7,226 bases of DNA, from the NCBI GenBank assembly GCA_024645145.1, contig JAHEGL010000044.1:1-7226 (forward strand), in the 5' to 3' direction. Within the stretch, counting starts at the first letter, position 1; each line of letters starts with the position of its first letter. Both the position numbers and the translations under genes were made by a program. Of this stretch, positions 6,603 to 7,226 are shown one piece after another. A model generated the notes under the pieces. That model made no database searches. It was not told where the DNA came from and was given only the letters and a program-made list of their open reading frames with translations. The stretch is from Planktotalea sp. (GTDB taxonomy: Bacteria > Pseudomonadota > Alphaproteobacteria > Rhodobacterales > Rhodobacteraceae).

Positions 6603-7093
6603 ATGCAAAGACGTCATTTTTATCCCTCGGTGCGGCGACAGGTTTGGCTGGTATGAGCGTGTTCGGCGCTTTTGGAACGCGCGCGAGTTCTGCGGCGGCT
6701 GGCACGTTTGAAGTGACGCGCAGCAAAGCAGAGTGGAAAGCGATGCTAACGCCTTTGCAGTACAAAGTGATGCGCGAAGAAGGGACCGAACGGGCAGGGT
6801 CTTCACCGCTTGATAAGAATTACGCGGATGGCACGTATCATTGTCGCGGCTGTGATCTGGCGCTTTACCCGTCCGAGACAAAATACGACAGCACAACGGG
6901 GTGACCAAGCTTTTACTAATCCCTGCCTGGTGCCATCGGGACGAAAGAGGATCGTAAGCTTTTTGCGGTGCGTACTGAAGTACATTGTCGTCGTTGTGGC
7001 TCACACCTTGGACATGTGTGCAATGATGGACCAGCACCCACAGGCAAGCGTCATTGCTTGAACGGTGTGTCTCTGGTTTTCAAAGCAGCATAA
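6603..7093 (+). pseudogene. msrB: Tat-exported MsrB methionine sulfoxide reductase, multiply broken
   Basis: MsrB reduces methionine-R-sulfoxide in proteins; this copy would act in the periplasm after Tat export. Restoring one T in the T-run at 6617-6621 gives MQRRHFLSLGAATGLAG, a twin-arginine signal (RR at residues 3-4) with a hydrophobic core and an Ala-rich region. The enzyme follows: WKAMLTPLQYKVMREEGTE, first zinc CxxC (codons 6842-6853, YHCRGC), YDSTTG, second zinc CxxC (6986-6997, [12 protein letters not shown]), [11 protein letters not shown], and the catalytic Cys at 7055-7057 (RHCLN), ending FKAA before TAA 7091-7093. Three further lesions are visible: TGA at 6902-6904 where the family has Trp (GWPSF), and a +T at 6911-6914 with a -C at 6921-6923, which cancel and would restore WPSFTNPLPGAIGT. 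HVC replaces the usual HVF at 7013-7021. It follows the anti-sigma gene, as expected for a sigma-controlled oxidative-repair gene. Family assignment is firm; whether it is a true pseudogene or error-ridden sequence is open. Confidence 0.88.
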
Positions 7094-7106
7094 CTTTCTT
7101 GAAAGT
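7093..7106. repeat. Short inverted repeat between convergent stops
   Basis: ACTTTC and GAAAGT, two bases apart, sit directly after the msrB stop and 12 nt beyond the stop of the minus-strand gene at the right edge. As RNA it would be a weak A/U-rich hairpin (ACTTT, loop CTTG, AAAGT) without a U-tract. It could be a minor bidirectional end signal, but chance is a fair explanation. Confidence 0.2.
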
Positions 7107-7118
7107 CACTCGACGCTT

Positions 7119-7226
7119 CTAGTCTGGCGTAGGGTATAAATCATGGATAGCATCGAGGTCTGCTTCATAGTCTCCAAGGGCGGCTTGTCCCTTGGGACTG
7201 AGCCAGTAGATGCCTTTCTCGACCCT
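7119..7226 (-). CDS. Unidentified protein, C-terminal 35 residues (winged-helix-like)
   Basis: An open minus-strand frame enters from the right edge and ends at TAG 7121-7119. It encodes RVEKGIYWLSPKGQAALGDY, then EADLDAIHDLYPTPD. The opening resembles the wing of a winged-helix DNA-binding domain (a basic-glycine turn, then an aromatic strand, 'L(S/T)xKGxAAL', then an acidic helix), as found in PadR-, MarR- or Mrr-N-like proteins. The fragment is too short to name a family, and the resemblance is by pattern only. The codons look like those of the neighbouring genes, and the other two minus-strand frames give less protein-like sequence, so I think it is real. It converges on msrB with 25 nt between stops. 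Confidence 0.5.
   Translation of the reverse strand, partial: RVEKGIYWLSPKGQAALGDYEADLDAIHDLYPTPD

Noticed and set aside
6508..6711. 67-codon plus-strand open frame starting MMDSVTLLTLLCVTLAC, which looks like a lipoprotein signal
   Set aside because: After the first ~20 codons it overlaps the msrB signal region out of frame and ends in Trp/Arg/Cys-rich sequence; no LxxC box followed by a plausible mature protein.
6902..6904. TGA as a recoded Trp or selenocysteine codon in MsrB
   Set aside because: The selenocysteine of some MsrB proteins is at the C-terminal catalytic position, which is a Cys codon here; the TGA is at the conserved Trp, and frame shifts lie beside it. The organism uses TGA as a stop in cobT.
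6489..7037. 182-codon minus-strand open frame
   Set aside because: It runs antisense to clear MsrB and the end of the anti-sigma gene, and its translation has no domain-like pattern.

Overview
The window looks like an ordinary chromosomal stretch from an alphaproteobacterium, most likely Rhodobacteraceae (roseobacter group) of moderate G+C. This rests on the CobS and CobT protein sequences, on the ClC channel C-terminus, and on an RskA-like anti-sigma gene followed by a Tat-exported MsrB. The assignment comes from recognising family sequences; no search was run.

Layout. Bases 2-397 (+) are the C-terminal end of a ClC-type chloride channel whose last transmembrane helix leads into a CBS domain. 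It converges on a minus-strand gene block that, in transcription order, reads cobS (5559-4573), cobT (4505-2628), a long M24B Xaa-Pro aminopeptidase (2579-783) and a DUF427 protein (752-411). Gaps of 67, 48 and 30 nt and good Shine-Dalgarno sites suggest one operon. CobS (AAA+ ATPase) and CobT (acidic linker plus MIDAS domain) are the two chaperone-like subunits of aerobic cobaltochelatase. They act with CobN, which is not in the window, to insert Co2+ into hydrogenobyrinic acid a,c-diamide during cobalamin synthesis. The peptidase and DUF427 genes have no evident link to B12.

A 242-nt divergent intergenic region (5560-5801) separates this intact block from a plus-strand block that is broken. 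It holds an RskA-type anti-sigma factor gene (5802-6511) with one frameshift and a Tat-exported MsrB methionine sulfoxide reductase gene (6603-7093) with a frameshift, an in-frame TGA and a compensating pair of indels. Every inferred indel lies in a homopolymer. The cognate ECF sigma factor that normally precedes such an anti-sigma gene is absent. Either a small envelope or oxidative-stress regulon is decaying here, or the last ~900 bases carry clustered sequence errors. The right edge holds the last 35 codons of an unidentified minus-strand gene with winged-helix-like character.

I found no convincing new system. The points most worth a second look are the broken sigma-regulon remnant, a hairpin that would bury the pepP ribosome-binding site, and a pair of abutting inverted repeats between cobS and cobT.
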